6,041 bases of DNA from an uncultured Bacteroidota bacterium (GTDB taxonomy: Bacteria; Bacteroidota; Bacteroidia; Chitinophagales; Chitinophagaceae). Under the pieces are notes generated by a model, which saw nothing but the letters and a program-made list of their open reading frames with translations, made no database searches and was not told the origin of the DNA. The DNA lies in the NCBI GenBank assembly GCA_903825095.1, contig CAIJZF010000298.1:1-6041 (forward strand), in the 5' to 3' direction. Every line of letters begins with the position of its first letter. Within the stretch, counting starts at the first letter, position 1. This document shows, in pieces, positions 1 to 5,775 of the stretch. Position numbers and translations under genes: made by a program.

Positions 1-145
1 AGATCTGAGAGCCGTTTTTCATGAATATAGTCTAGCACATAACCCTGATAATTTAGCTAAAGGAATTTTAACTACCGATGGCGTTCACTTGAATGAAAAG
101 GGGAACGCATTAGTAGCAGAAGAAATGTGGAAGGCCTTGCAATAA
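1..145 (+). CDS. SGNH/GDSL-type hydrolase, C-terminal fragment (5' truncated by window)
   Basis: Reading from base 2 gives 47 residues that end at the TAA at 143-145; the start lies outside the window. The fragment contains TTDGVHLNEKGN followed by a terminal helix (ALVAEEMWKALQ). This matches block V of SGNH/GDSL esterases and lipases, where the Asp and His of D-x-x-H (D26 and H29 of the fragment) complete the Ser-Asp-His catalytic triad, and the following L-N-x-x-G-(N/H) is also typical. Members of this family deacetylate or de-esterify sugars and lipids, often outside the cytoplasm. The substrate and any signal peptide cannot be judged from this piece. The stop codon is 2 bp from the stop codon of convergent tyrS. 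The family call is fairly secure; anything finer is not. Confidence 0.75.
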   Translation, partial: DLRAVFHEYSLAHNPDNLAKGILTTDGVHLNEKGNALVAEEMWKALQ

Positions 146-147
146 GA

Positions 148-1431
148 TTAATCTGCAATCACTAAATAATAATTCTTCTTTCCTTTTTGCAAGAGAATGT
201 ATTTGCCTTGTAACAATTGAGCTATAGTAACATTGGTAAAATCGGCACCAATTTTTTCTTTGTTGATGCCAATGCCACCGCTCTGCCACATTTTACGGGC
301 TTCACCTTTGCTTGGGAATATTTTAGTGTCGGCTAATAAGCTTACTAAATCATAGCCTTCTGTAAGTTGCGCTAATGTTACATTCACGGTAGGCACCCCT
401 TCCATTACCTGTAATAATTGTGCTTCATTCAAGGCTTTTAAAACTTCAGTGGTAGCGTTGCCAAATAAAATTTCCGTGGCACGTATAGCAAAATTTAAAT
501 CTTCTTCGCTGTGTACCAATTTGGTTAGTTCGGCAGCTAAGTTTTTTTGTAAAATTCTTTCTTGCGGAGCAAGCTCATGCGAAGCAATTAATTGATCAAT
601 GGTGGCGAAGGGTAGTAATGTAAATATCTTAATCCATTTTTTTGCATCTTCATCGCTTGCATTTAACCAGAATTGATAAAATTGATATGGCGAGGTTTTA
701 CTAGCATCTAACCAAATATTTCCTTTTTCTGTTTTACCAAATTTACCACCATCGGCCTTTGTAATTAAAGGACAAGTAAAAGCAAATGCTTCACCACCCA
801 TTTTGCGTCGAACTAATTCAGTACCTGTGGTAATATTGCCCCACTGGTCACTGCCACCCATTTGTACTTTGCAATTTTTATTTTTATACAACCAATAAAA
901 ATCATAGCCCTGTACTAATTGGTAAGTAAATTCAGTAAAGCTCATACCTGTATCGCCTTCAATTCTTTTTTTCACACTATCCTTGGCCATCATATAGTTT
1001 ACGGTAATATGCTTACCTACATCTCTTATAAAATCTAAGAAATTAAAATTCTTAAACCAATCGTAGTTGTTCACCATTTCAGCCGCGTTCGAAAGGCTAG
1101 GATCAAAATTTAAAAAATGCGCTAATTGTTTTTGAACCCCTGCTAAATTAAATTGTAAAGTTTCTTCACTTAATAAATTACGCTCTTCACTTTTTCCACT
1201 TGGATCACCCACCATGCCCGTTGCACCACCTACCAAGGCCACTGGTTTATGACCAGCTCTTTGTAAATGCACTAATAATAAAATAGGCACTAAACTACCA
1301 ATATGCAAACTATCCGAAGTAGGATCAAAGCCGATATAACCAGAAACTTGTTCTTTTTCAAACAGTTCTTCTGTGCCTGGCATAATATCTTGAATCATAC
1401 CTCTCCAACGTAGTTCTTGTATTAAAGTCAT
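148..1431 (-). CDS. tyrS: Tyrosyl-tRNA synthetase (TyrRS)
   Basis: Class I aminoacyl-tRNA synthetase that activates tyrosine with ATP and charges tRNA-Tyr in the cytosol. The protein is 427 residues, normal for bacterial TyrRS. In order: the N-terminal [17 protein letters not shown] opening; the ATP-binding HIGH-type motif, here HIGS (residues 43-46), within [32 protein letters not shown] at about 68-87; the tyrosine-pocket segment YQLVQGYDF (170-178); GSDQWGN (193-199); the KMSKS-equivalent KFGKT (230-234); and a C-terminal S4-like RNA-binding domain (about 360-420, with [19 protein letters not shown]). The ATG at 1429-1431 gives the expected family N-terminus; no SD precedes it. The oddity is Ser in place of the last His of HIGH. 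It is divergent from the RDD gene and convergent with the hydrolase. Its substrate tRNA-Tyr is encoded at the right end of the window. Confidence 0.98.
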   Translation of the reverse strand: MTLIQELRWRGMIQDIMPGTEELFEKEQVSGYIGFDPTSDSLHIGSLVPILLLVHLQRAGHKPVALVGGATGMVGDPSGKSEERNLLSEETLQFNLAGVQKQLAHFLNFDPSLSNAAEMVNNYDWFKNFNFLDFIRDVGKHITVNYMMAKDSVKKRIEGDTGMSFTEFTYQLVQGYDFYWLYKNKNCKVQMGGSDQWGNITTGTELVRRKMGGEAFAFTCPLITKADGGKFGKTEKGNIWLDASKTSPYQFYQFWLNASDEDAKKWIKIFTLLPFATIDQLIASHELAPQERILQKNLAAELTKLVHSEEDLNFAIRATEILFGNATTEVLKALNEAQLLQVMEGVPTVNVTLAQLTEGYDLVSLLADTKIFPSKGEARKMWQSGGIGINKEKIGADFTNVTIAQLLQGKYILLQKGKKNYYLVIAD

Positions 1432-1448
1432 ATTATAGATACTTTAGG

Positions 1449-1456
1449 CAAAAATA
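1449..1456 (-). promoter_or_regulatory. Candidate -7 element for tyrS
   Basis: Read on the - strand, these bases are TATTTTTG, an exact match to the Bacteroidota -7 consensus TAnnTTTG. It lies 17 bp upstream of the tyrS ATG, which would give a leader of about 14 nt. I see no good TTTG or TTG at the -33 position; the nearest - strand TTG (1469-1471) is too close, 12 nt away. A T-rich match like this can arise by chance in AT-rich DNA, so the call rests on position. Confidence 0.45.
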
Positions 1457-1471
1457 ACTACTAAAATGCAA

Positions 1472-1479
1472 TAATTTCG
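1472..1479 (+). promoter_or_regulatory. Candidate -7 element for the RDD gene
   Basis: TAATTTCG matches TAnnTTTG at all but one fixed position. It ends only 4 bp before the ATG at 1484, so transcription would start at or next to the start codon and the mRNA would be leaderless or nearly so. No convincing -33 TTG was seen; TTTAG at 1443-1447 is slightly too far. The 52-bp intergenic region also carries the tyrS promoter candidate on the other strand. Confidence 0.4.
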
Positions 1480-1483
1480 CATC

Positions 1484-1888
1484 ATGAACCCAACAACTCC
1501 CACAATTGGTGACGGAACCAGAATTTTACACTTTTTAGTAGACACTATTATTGTCTCCATTCTTGCCTATTTAGTCTATGGATGGTGGAATTTCTATGTA
1601 ATGTATTGGGACTTTACACCCATTCGTTTTGGTCCCTTCTTTTTTGCGACTATGTGGGTGTATATATTTTTATTTGAGTTTATCTTTCTTCGTACCCCTG
1701 CTAAATGGATCACGGGCACAAAAGTGGTGAATGAAAAAGGGGGCAGACCCAATATTTTTCAAATCTTTCTAAGAACAACTATTCACTGCACAATCATCTC
1801 CATGCTTGGACTGGCCTGGAATGGACAGCCTTTTCATGATACATTTTCTAAAACAAAATTAGTATATGCTGCAAAGCAGCTTGTATAA
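1484..1888 (+). CDS. RDD-family integral membrane protein
   Basis: A 134-residue membrane protein. The N-terminus IGDGTRILHFLVDTIIV carries the R-x(6)-D pattern (R13, D20) at the start of the first membrane segment, typical of the RDD family (named for conserved Arg and Asp residues). Hydrophobic segments lie at about 14-34, 49-69 and 98-112. Between the second and third is the basic loop RTPAKWITGTKVVNEKGGRPN, and the end has HDTFSKTKLV, close to the family's HD-x-x-(S/A)-x-T-x-(V/L)-V ending. RDD proteins have no single agreed function: some are linked to ion transport and many are simply inner-membrane proteins. No substrate can be inferred here. The start at 1484 is chosen because the candidate -7 element and the tyrS promoter region lie just upstream; there is no SD. 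It is followed after 89 bp by hscA and shows no obvious functional link to it. Confidence 0.85.
   Translation: MNPTTPTIGDGTRILHFLVDTIIVSILAYLVYGWWNFYVMYWDFTPIRFGPFFFATMWVYIFLFEFIFLRTPAKWITGTKVVNEKGGRPNIFQIFLRTTIHCTIISMLGLAWNGQPFHDTFSKTKLVYAAKQLV
1868..1880 (+). other. Small perfect hairpin at the 3' end of the RDD gene
   Basis: GCTGC-AAA-GCAGC forms a 5-bp perfect stem within the last codons of the RDD gene, ending eight bases before the end of its stop codon. No T-tract follows, so it is not a canonical intrinsic terminator, although it is the only GC-rich hairpin between this gene and hscA. It may be incidental coding sequence. Confidence 0.25.
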
Positions 1889-1956
1889 AATTGTAGTGGA
1901 ATAAGTGCAGTTTTAAATCTTTCCTCAAATCATAAGGTATAAATAAGCTAGCATTG

Positions 1957-1964
1957 TACATTTG
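1957..1964 (+). promoter_or_regulatory. Candidate -7 promoter element for hscA
   Basis: TACATTTG exactly matches TAnnTTTG and ends 13 bp before the hscA ATG, predicting a leader of about 10 nt. A -33 TTTG or TTG is not evident at the expected distance (about 1933-1938). The 89-bp gap to the RDD gene favours separate initiation, but read-through cannot be excluded. Confidence 0.5.
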
Positions 1965-1977
1965 TAAAATTTTTTAA

Positions 1978-3843
1978 ATGGCTAAGATTGGAATTAATAT
2001 TGCTACGGGTAGTTTACAACAAGCCGAAATTATAGTAGGCATTGACTTAGGCACCACCAATAGTTTAGTGGCCATTATTCATCCTGAAACAAAATTACCC
2101 ACTGCACTTAAAGAATTTGATGGTAGTAGTATTGTGCCAAGCATTGTGCATTTCGATGCTTTTGGAAATGCAGAAGTAGGAGCGAATGCAAAACCTTATT
2201 TAGAATCGGATCCAGCGAATACTATTTTTAGTGCGAAACGTTTAATGGGAAAAAGTTATAAAGACATTCGTGCCCATCAAGATTTTTTTGCTTACAAAAT
2301 TATTGATGACAACAGAGATAGTTTAGTAAAAGTACAAGTAGGTTCTACTTTTTATTCTCCCATCGATTTATCTTCTTATATATTAGTTGAATTAAAAAAG
2401 CGTGCAGAACATATTTTAAAAACACCTGTTACCAAGGCAGTTATTACAGTGCCTGCTTATTTCAACGATACACAAAGACAAGCCACCCGTGATGCAGGAA
2501 AATTAGCAGGGCTAGATGTACTTCGTATCATTAACGAACCTACTGCAGCAAGTTTGGCTTATGGCCTAGGCATGGATCCAACAGAAGAAAAAACCATTGC
2601 AGTCTATGATTTAGGTGGGGGTACATTTGATATTTCTATTTTAAAAATAGCCAACGGCATATTTGAAGTATTGAGTACCAATGGAGATACTTATTTAGGA
2701 GGTGATGATCTAGACCGCGCCATTATTGAGTATTGGATGAAGCAAATGGGGGTAGATAATTTAGAAGACCATAAAAATTTAAAGCAAGAATTAAGACTTT
2801 GTGCAGAGCAAGCAAAAATTGTTTTATCGAATGCTAATTTTTTTGAAACAATATTTGCAGGAGAAAAAATTTCTATAACGAAAGAAGTATTTGAAAATTT
2901 AATAGCACCTATCGTTGCAAAAACAATTGACTGCTGTAAGTTGGCCATGAAAGATGCAGCACTTGATATAAAAGATATTACCACAGTATTAATGGTAGGA
3001 GGTAGTACCCGTGTGCCACTTGTGAAAAAAACAGTAGCTACATTTTTTAATCAAACAGTGAACGATTCTGTCAACCCAGATGAAGTAGTGGCCTTAGGCG
3101 CTGCTGTACAAGCCGATATCTTATCGGGTAATAATCAGAACATGTTGTTATTAGATATTACACCATTAAGTTTAGGTATTGAAACCATGGGTGGTTTAAT
3201 GGATGTACTTCTTCCACGCAATTCAAAAATTCCTACAAAAACCTCAAGACAATACACCACACAAAAAGATGCACAAAGTGGAATGAATATTTCTGTGTAT
3301 CAAGGTGAAAGAGATTTAGTAAAAGACAATCGACAATTAGGTGCTTTTACTTTATCGGGTATTCCTTCCATGCCAGCAGGCCTTCCTAAAGTAGAAGTAA
3401 TTTTTTTAATTAATGCTGATGGTATTTTACAAGTAAGTGCGAAAGAATTAAGAAGTGGTGTTTCGCAAAGTATAGATATAAAACCTCAATATGGTTTAAC
3501 AGATGAGGAAGTGGAGCAAAGACTACTTGAAAGTTTAACCCATGCCAAAGAAGATATAGCAACAAGAGCACTCGTAGAGGCAAGCACAGAGGCGGAACAA
3601 ATGTTATCGGTTACTGAAAAGTTTATGATGAAAAATGCGGCCTTATTATCTAAAGAGGAGATGACCGCTACCGCTAATGCTATGCAAGCCTTACAATTAG
3701 CTATTACCATGGCTGAAAAGAACCTTATTCAGGAGAAAACCGAGGCTTTGAACGACTTAACCCGTCCTTTTGCTGAAAGGGTCATGGACCAGGCCATCTC
3801 TGGAGCCTTAAAAGGTAGGGGGATAGACGATAAAAACCTCTAG
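1978..3843 (+). CDS. hscA: HscA, Hsp70-family chaperone for iron-sulfur cluster assembly
   Basis: Cytosolic ATP-dependent Hsp70 that, with co-chaperone HscB, promotes release of Fe-S clusters from scaffold IscU. The 621-residue length is close to E. coli HscA (616). The nucleotide-binding domain (about 18-385) has phosphate-1 IDLGTTNS (22-29), YDLGGGTFDISIL (210-222) and VLMVGGSTRVP (337-347). Linker LLLDI (390-394) leads into the substrate-binding domain (about 395-505) and a helical lid (about 510-600). HscA rather than DnaK is indicated by the roughly 18-residue N-terminal lead before the first motif, RLMGKS (88-93), IAVYDLGGGTFDISIL, GIPSMPAG (461-468, like HscA GIPALPAG), KPQYGLTDEE (502-511, like HscA KPSYGLTDSE), and the lack of a long acidic tail. 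No iscU, hscB or fdx lies beside it here. There is no SD; the start is set by the family N-terminus and the promoter match. Confidence 0.92.
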   Translation: MAKIGINIATGSLQQAEIIVGIDLGTTNSLVAIIHPETKLPTALKEFDGSSIVPSIVHFDAFGNAEVGANAKPYLESDPANTIFSAKRLMGKSYKDIRAHQDFFAYKIIDDNRDSLVKVQVGSTFYSPIDLSSYILVELKKRAEHILKTPVTKAVITVPAYFNDTQRQATRDAGKLAGLDVLRIINEPTAASLAYGLGMDPTEEKTIAVYDLGGGTFDISILKIANGIFEVLSTNGDTYLGGDDLDRAIIEYWMKQMGVDNLEDHKNLKQELRLCAEQAKIVLSNANFFETIFAGEKISITKEVFENLIAPIVAKTIDCCKLAMKDAALDIKDITTVLMVGGSTRVPLVKKTVATFFNQTVNDSVNPDEVVALGAAVQADILSGNNQNMLLLDITPLSLGIETMGGLMDVLLPRNSKIPTKTSRQYTTQKDAQSGMNISVYQGERDLVKDNRQLGAFTLSGIPSMPAGLPKVEVIFLINADGILQVSAKELRSGVSQSIDIKPQYGLTDEEVEQRLLESLTHAKEDIATRALVEASTEAEQMLSVTEKFMMKNAALLSKEEMTATANAMQALQLAITMAEKNLIQEKTEALNDLTRPFAERVMDQAISGALKGRGIDDKNL

Positions 3844-3847
3844 TAAA

Positions 3848-3878
3848 TTTGGTATTTTCAAAACTAATCCTATCTTTG
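3848..3878 (+). promoter_or_regulatory. rpsU promoter, full Bacteroidota-type match
   Basis: TTTG at 3848-3851, a 19-nt spacer and TATCTTTG at 3871-3878 fit the -33/-7 consensus exactly. It starts 5 bp after the hscA stop codon, so rpsU has its own promoter although it follows hscA closely. Transcription would begin near 3882-3884, giving a leader of about 31 nt that includes the SD. Confidence 0.8.
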
Positions 3879-3897
3879 CCCTTCCTAAAAAAAGCCT

Positions 3898-3905
3898 GAG
3901 GAGGT
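3898..3905 (+). promoter_or_regulatory. Strong Shine-Dalgarno sequence of rpsU
   Basis: GAGGAGGT contains the full AGGAGG (3899-3904), complementary to the anti-SD end of 16S rRNA, with 10 nt before the ATG at 3915. It is the only extended SD in front of any gene in the window. In Bacteroidota the 16S tail is known to be sequestered in the ribosome by bS21 with bS18 and bS6, and rpsU is a known exception that keeps a strong SD, fitting autoregulation by bS21 level. The regulatory role here is inferred from that literature. Confidence 0.85.
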
Positions 3906-3914
3906 ATATATATT

Positions 3915-4112
3915 ATGTTAATAATTGATTCAAAAGACTGCGAGAACATTGACAAAGCGTTAAAAAAGTACAAAAAGAAGTTTGAAAAAAGCAAGACTTT
4001 ATTAAACTTACGTGCACGTCAAGCATTTGTGAAACCATCGGTTAAACGTCGTTTCGAAGTGTTGAAAGCTGTCTATAAGCAACAAATTTTCAGCGGAAAA
4101 ATCGAAGGATAA
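3915..4112 (+). CDS. rpsU: Small ribosomal subunit protein bS21
   Basis: A 65-residue basic protein, in the normal size range for bS21. It has the lysine-rich stretch KALKKYKKKFEKSK (about 14-27), then LRARQAFVKPSVKRRFEVLKAVYKQ (about 32-56), matching the bS21 helix-KPS/T-x-(K/R)R pattern. bS21 sits on the 30S platform near the 3' end of 16S rRNA. In Bacteroidota it helps hold the anti-SD tail so that ordinary mRNAs initiate without SD pairing. The ATG at 3915 is fixed by the SD at 3898-3905. The gene has its own promoter and an intrinsic terminator downstream, so it is probably a monocistronic unit whose translation responds to bS21 supply. Confidence 0.96.
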   Translation: MLIIDSKDCENIDKALKKYKKKFEKSKTLLNLRARQAFVKPSVKRRFEVLKAVYKQQIFSGKIEG

Positions 4113-4145
4113 TTCTTTATCCCTCTGTTTTTCTCTAATGATATT

Positions 4146-4181
4146 AAAGCCCAAGCTAGGTTCGCCTTGTTTGGGCTTTTT
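4146..4181 (+). terminator. Intrinsic terminator downstream of rpsU
   Basis: AAAGCCCAA (4146-4154) pairs perfectly with TTGGGCTTT (4171-4179). Pairing can continue inward through G-T and C-G, then AGG/CCT closing a TTCG tetraloop (4161-4164). The T-run 4177-4181 follows the GC core. This is a well-formed Rho-independent terminator 34 bp after the rpsU stop. It separates rpsU from the xer recombinase gene. Confidence 0.92.
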
Positions 4182-4227
4182 AGATTCTATCAGTTTTAGT
4201 TTCTGCCTCTTTCAGATTCCCCCTACA

Positions 4228-4247
4228 TGCCTTACCTTTATAAGGCA
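4228..4247 (+). promoter_or_regulatory. Perfect inverted repeat and candidate -7 element at the xer start
   Basis: TGCCTTA (4228-4234) and TAAGGCA (4241-4247) form a perfect 7-bp inverted repeat with a 6-nt spacer (CCTTTA), ending directly against the ATG at 4248. The left arm and spacer also contain TACCTTTA (4233-4240), which matches TAnnTTTG except for the last base. As DNA this could be an operator over the core promoter; as RNA, a hairpin at the start codon. TAAGG in the right arm is also a weak SD-like sequence. The repeat itself is certain; its role is not. Confidence 0.5.
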
Positions 4248-5147
4248 ATGAATTTTCAAACCCGCTATACTCCCTTAAACGCCTTTCTGGCTTATCTCCA
4301 ATTCGAGAAGCGTTATTCTTTGCATACCATCACCGCCTATTCCAATGACCTCATTCAGTTCTTTGATTTTGTAGAAACACAGTTTGAAGGACTTGGCTTT
4401 GATCAAATCACGGGCACCATGGTGCGTTCTTGGTTGGCCGGTATGAAAGAAGAACAGATGACGGGTAAGAGTTTGAATCGAAAAATATCTTCTTTAAAAT
4501 CTTTTTATAAGTATCAAATTCAGCAAGGCAAAATTACAAAGAGTCCCATGGAGACAGTAATTAGTCCAAAAATTAGTAAACGACTTCCTGCATTTGTGGC
4601 TGAGAATGATATGGAACAATTATTTGTTAATTTATCTTTTGCAGAAGGGTGGAAGGGCTATACAGAAAAAATGGTGATACAGCTTTTTTATGCAACCGGT
4701 ATGCGTTTAAGTGAACTCATTGGATGTAAAGAAAATCAATTGGATATTTCAAAAAGAATTATAAAAGTATTAGGAAAAGGCAATAAAGAAAGAATGCTTC
4801 CTATTAGTCCTGAATTAGCCGTTGAATTAAAAAAGTATATAGCCCAAAAACCAAAAGAAGCTATAGGCAACCCTTCTTTATTTGTTACAGAAAAAGGAAA
4901 GACTTTACAACCTAAGGCGGTCTATACTTTTGTTAAATTTTATTTATCCCAGGTAACTACTTTACAAAAGAAAAGTCCGCACGTGTTAAGACATAGCTTT
5001 GCCACACATTTAATGAATAATGGTGCCGATCTCAATGCCGTAAAGGAATTGCTAGGCCATAGCAGCCTAGCAGCCACGCAGGTGTATACGCATAACACCA
5101 TTGAAAAGTTAAAAGAAGTATTTGCCAAAGCGCATCCCAAAGCCTAA
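4248..5147 (+). CDS. xerC: Xer-type tyrosine site-specific recombinase (XerC/XerD family)
   Basis: A tyrosine recombinase of 299 residues, the size of XerC/XerD, which together resolve chromosome dimers at dif. The N-terminal core-binding domain (about 5-95) has FLAYLQFEKRYSLHTITAYSNDL. The catalytic domain has every expected residue: R153 (ATGMRLSEL), K177 (GKGNKER), H245 and R248 (HVLRHSFATHL), H271 (LLGHSSL) and nucleophile Y280 (TQVYTH). Spacings match E. coli XerD (R148, K172, H244, R247, H270, Y279). The ending AHPKA resembles XerC's AHPRA, but XerC and XerD are hard to tell apart here, so the symbol is tentative. An upstream ATG at 4227 would add MPYLYKA; 4248 is preferred because family homology starts there and the earlier ATG falls within a candidate promoter and inverted repeat. 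A housekeeping Xer is more likely than an integrase: no phage or transposon genes are near. Confidence 0.93.
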   Translation: MNFQTRYTPLNAFLAYLQFEKRYSLHTITAYSNDLIQFFDFVETQFEGLGFDQITGTMVRSWLAGMKEEQMTGKSLNRKISSLKSFYKYQIQQGKITKSPMETVISPKISKRLPAFVAENDMEQLFVNLSFAEGWKGYTEKMVIQLFYATGMRLSELIGCKENQLDISKRIIKVLGKGNKERMLPISPELAVELKKYIAQKPKEAIGNPSLFVTEKGKTLQPKAVYTFVKFYLSQVTTLQKKSPHVLRHSFATHLMNNGADLNAVKELLGHSSLAATQVYTHNTIEKLKEVFAKAHPKA

Positions 5148-5257
5148 GTAAAATCAGCATTGGCCTTGCTAAAAAATGATTCTAATCATCTTTCTGTCTA
5201 TCTGCTTAAGAGCGAATCATAAAATTTTCTTAAATCATTTTTATTCTTGAAATTATT

Positions 5258-5308
5258 TACAAATTGTAGTAACTTACTAGTGCAGGTGTAAGTGATGTTA
5301 TTACCTGC
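5258..5308 (+). promoter_or_regulatory. Run of three inverted repeats upstream of hpf
   Basis: Three inverted repeats lie close together in the 200-bp gap between xer and hpf. They are TACAA-A-TTGTA (5258-5268), TAGTAA-C-TTACTA (5267-5279) and GCAGGT (5282-5287) with ACCTGC (5303-5308). The last has an inner TAA/TTA pairing (5289-5291 with 5298-5300). The first two overlap by two bases. They sit about 20-70 bp upstream of the predicted hpf transcription start, where a regulator could bind. If transcripts run through from xer they could instead fold. The rest of the gap (5148-5257) is AT-rich with one small palindrome, ATGATT-CT-AATCAT (5176-5189), and no clear terminator. Confidence 0.4.
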
Positions 5309-5317
5309 TCAGTTCTT

Positions 5318-5325
5318 TATATTTT
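5318..5325 (+). promoter_or_regulatory. Candidate -7 element for hpf
   Basis: TATATTTT matches TAnnTTTG at all but the last base and lies 22 bp before the hpf ATG. No clear -33 TTG is present at the right spacing. The surroundings are AT-rich, so this is a weak call; a promoter is expected because 200 bp separate hpf from the upstream gene. Confidence 0.3.
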
Positions 5326-5347
5326 ATTATCCTTTAAATTTAATTGT

Positions 5348-5647
5348 ATGAACATCAACATTCAGACAGTGCACTTTGATGCAGACCAAAAACTATTAGA
5401 ATTTGTTCACAAAAAATTAGACAAGTTGGTCACTTTTCATGATCGTATCACGAAGGTAGAAGTCTTTTTAAAAATGGAAAGTATGGCACATGCCATCAAA
5501 GACAAAGTAGTAGAGATTAAAATTCATATTCCTAAACAGGATTGTTTTGTCAAAGCCACTGCAAAAACATTTCAAACATCATTCGATCGAGCTTTTGATT
5601 CCATCACCAATCAACTTAAAAAGAAAAAACAGCGCATAGCCGCATAA
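5348..5647 (+). CDS. hpf: Short-form ribosome hibernation promoting factor (HPF/RaiA family)
   Basis: A 99-residue protein of the HPF/YfiA/RaiA family, which binds the 30S decoding channel where mRNA and tRNAs sit and inactivates ribosomes in stationary phase or stress. The sequence shows the expected beta-alpha-beta-beta-beta-alpha order: MNINIQTVHF strand, helix 11-30 (DADQKLLEFVHKKLDKLVTF), strands around 33-43, 53-61 and 65-71, and a long C-terminal helix (about 73-95) ending in the basic KKKKQR. It is the short form: the C-terminal dimerisation domain of long HPF is absent. The ATG at 5348 fits the family start; no SD is present. It is followed by an intrinsic terminator, so hpf seems to be the last gene of its unit, separate from the tRNA operon. 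It is placed close to rpsU, another 30S-binding protein gene. Confidence 0.93.
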   Translation: MNINIQTVHFDADQKLLEFVHKKLDKLVTFHDRITKVEVFLKMESMAHAIKDKVVEIKIHIPKQDCFVKATAKTFQTSFDRAFDSITNQLKKKKQRIAA

Positions 5648-5678
5648 AAAATAAAAGATATTCAATCAAACATAGTAC

Positions 5679-5719
5679 TGCCCACTGTTTTGTTTTTAAC
5701 AAGAGAGTGGGCATTTTTT
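5679..5719 (+). terminator. Intrinsic terminator downstream of hpf
   Basis: TGCCCACT (5679-5686) pairs perfectly with AGTGGGCA (5706-5713), an 8-bp GC-rich stem, and TTTTTT follows at 5714-5719. The 19-nt T/A-rich loop could pair further (TTGTT with AACAA). It lies 31 bp after the hpf stop and insulates hpf from the tRNA operon. Confidence 0.9.
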
Positions 5720-5775
5720 ATTCCCTTATTTGCTTGTTTTTTCTACTTGGAGGCATGAATTGGAGCTTATTTTGA

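Noticed and set aside
1443..1465. TTTAG / CTAAA inverted repeat in the tyrS-RDD divergent region
   Set aside because: Only 5 bp per arm with 13 nt between, in AT-rich DNA; expected by chance.
2691..2984. Minus-strand open frame of 97 codons inside hscA
   Set aside because: It is antisense to well-conserved Hsp70 coding sequence, has no recognisable domain and no promoter or ribosome site of its own.
3486..3710. Minus-strand open frame of 74 codons inside the hscA lid region
   Set aside because: Ser/Ala-rich product expected from reading alpha-helical coding DNA backwards; no family resemblance.
3782..3994. Minus-strand open frame crossing the hscA end, the rpsU promoter and the rpsU start
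   Set aside because: It runs antisense through two real genes and a strong promoter; no family features.
4227..4247. Upstream ATG adding MPYLYKA to the Xer recombinase
   Set aside because: The added residues are not family-like, and the ATG sits within the inverted repeat and candidate -7 element; ATG 4248 is preferred, though not proven.
4940..5140. Minus-strand open frame of 66 codons inside the xer gene
   Set aside because: Antisense to the conserved catalytic region (HxxR, GH, Y); a shadow frame.
4248..5147. Mobile-element or integron integrase
   Set aside because: No attachment-site repeats, cargo, phage genes or integron-specific insertion were seen; spacing of catalytic residues and neighbours fit a housekeeping Xer.
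5176..5189. ATGATT-CT-AATCAT as a terminator for xer
   Set aside because: The stem is AT-rich with a 2-nt loop and the following sequence is not a T-run; not a credible intrinsic terminator.
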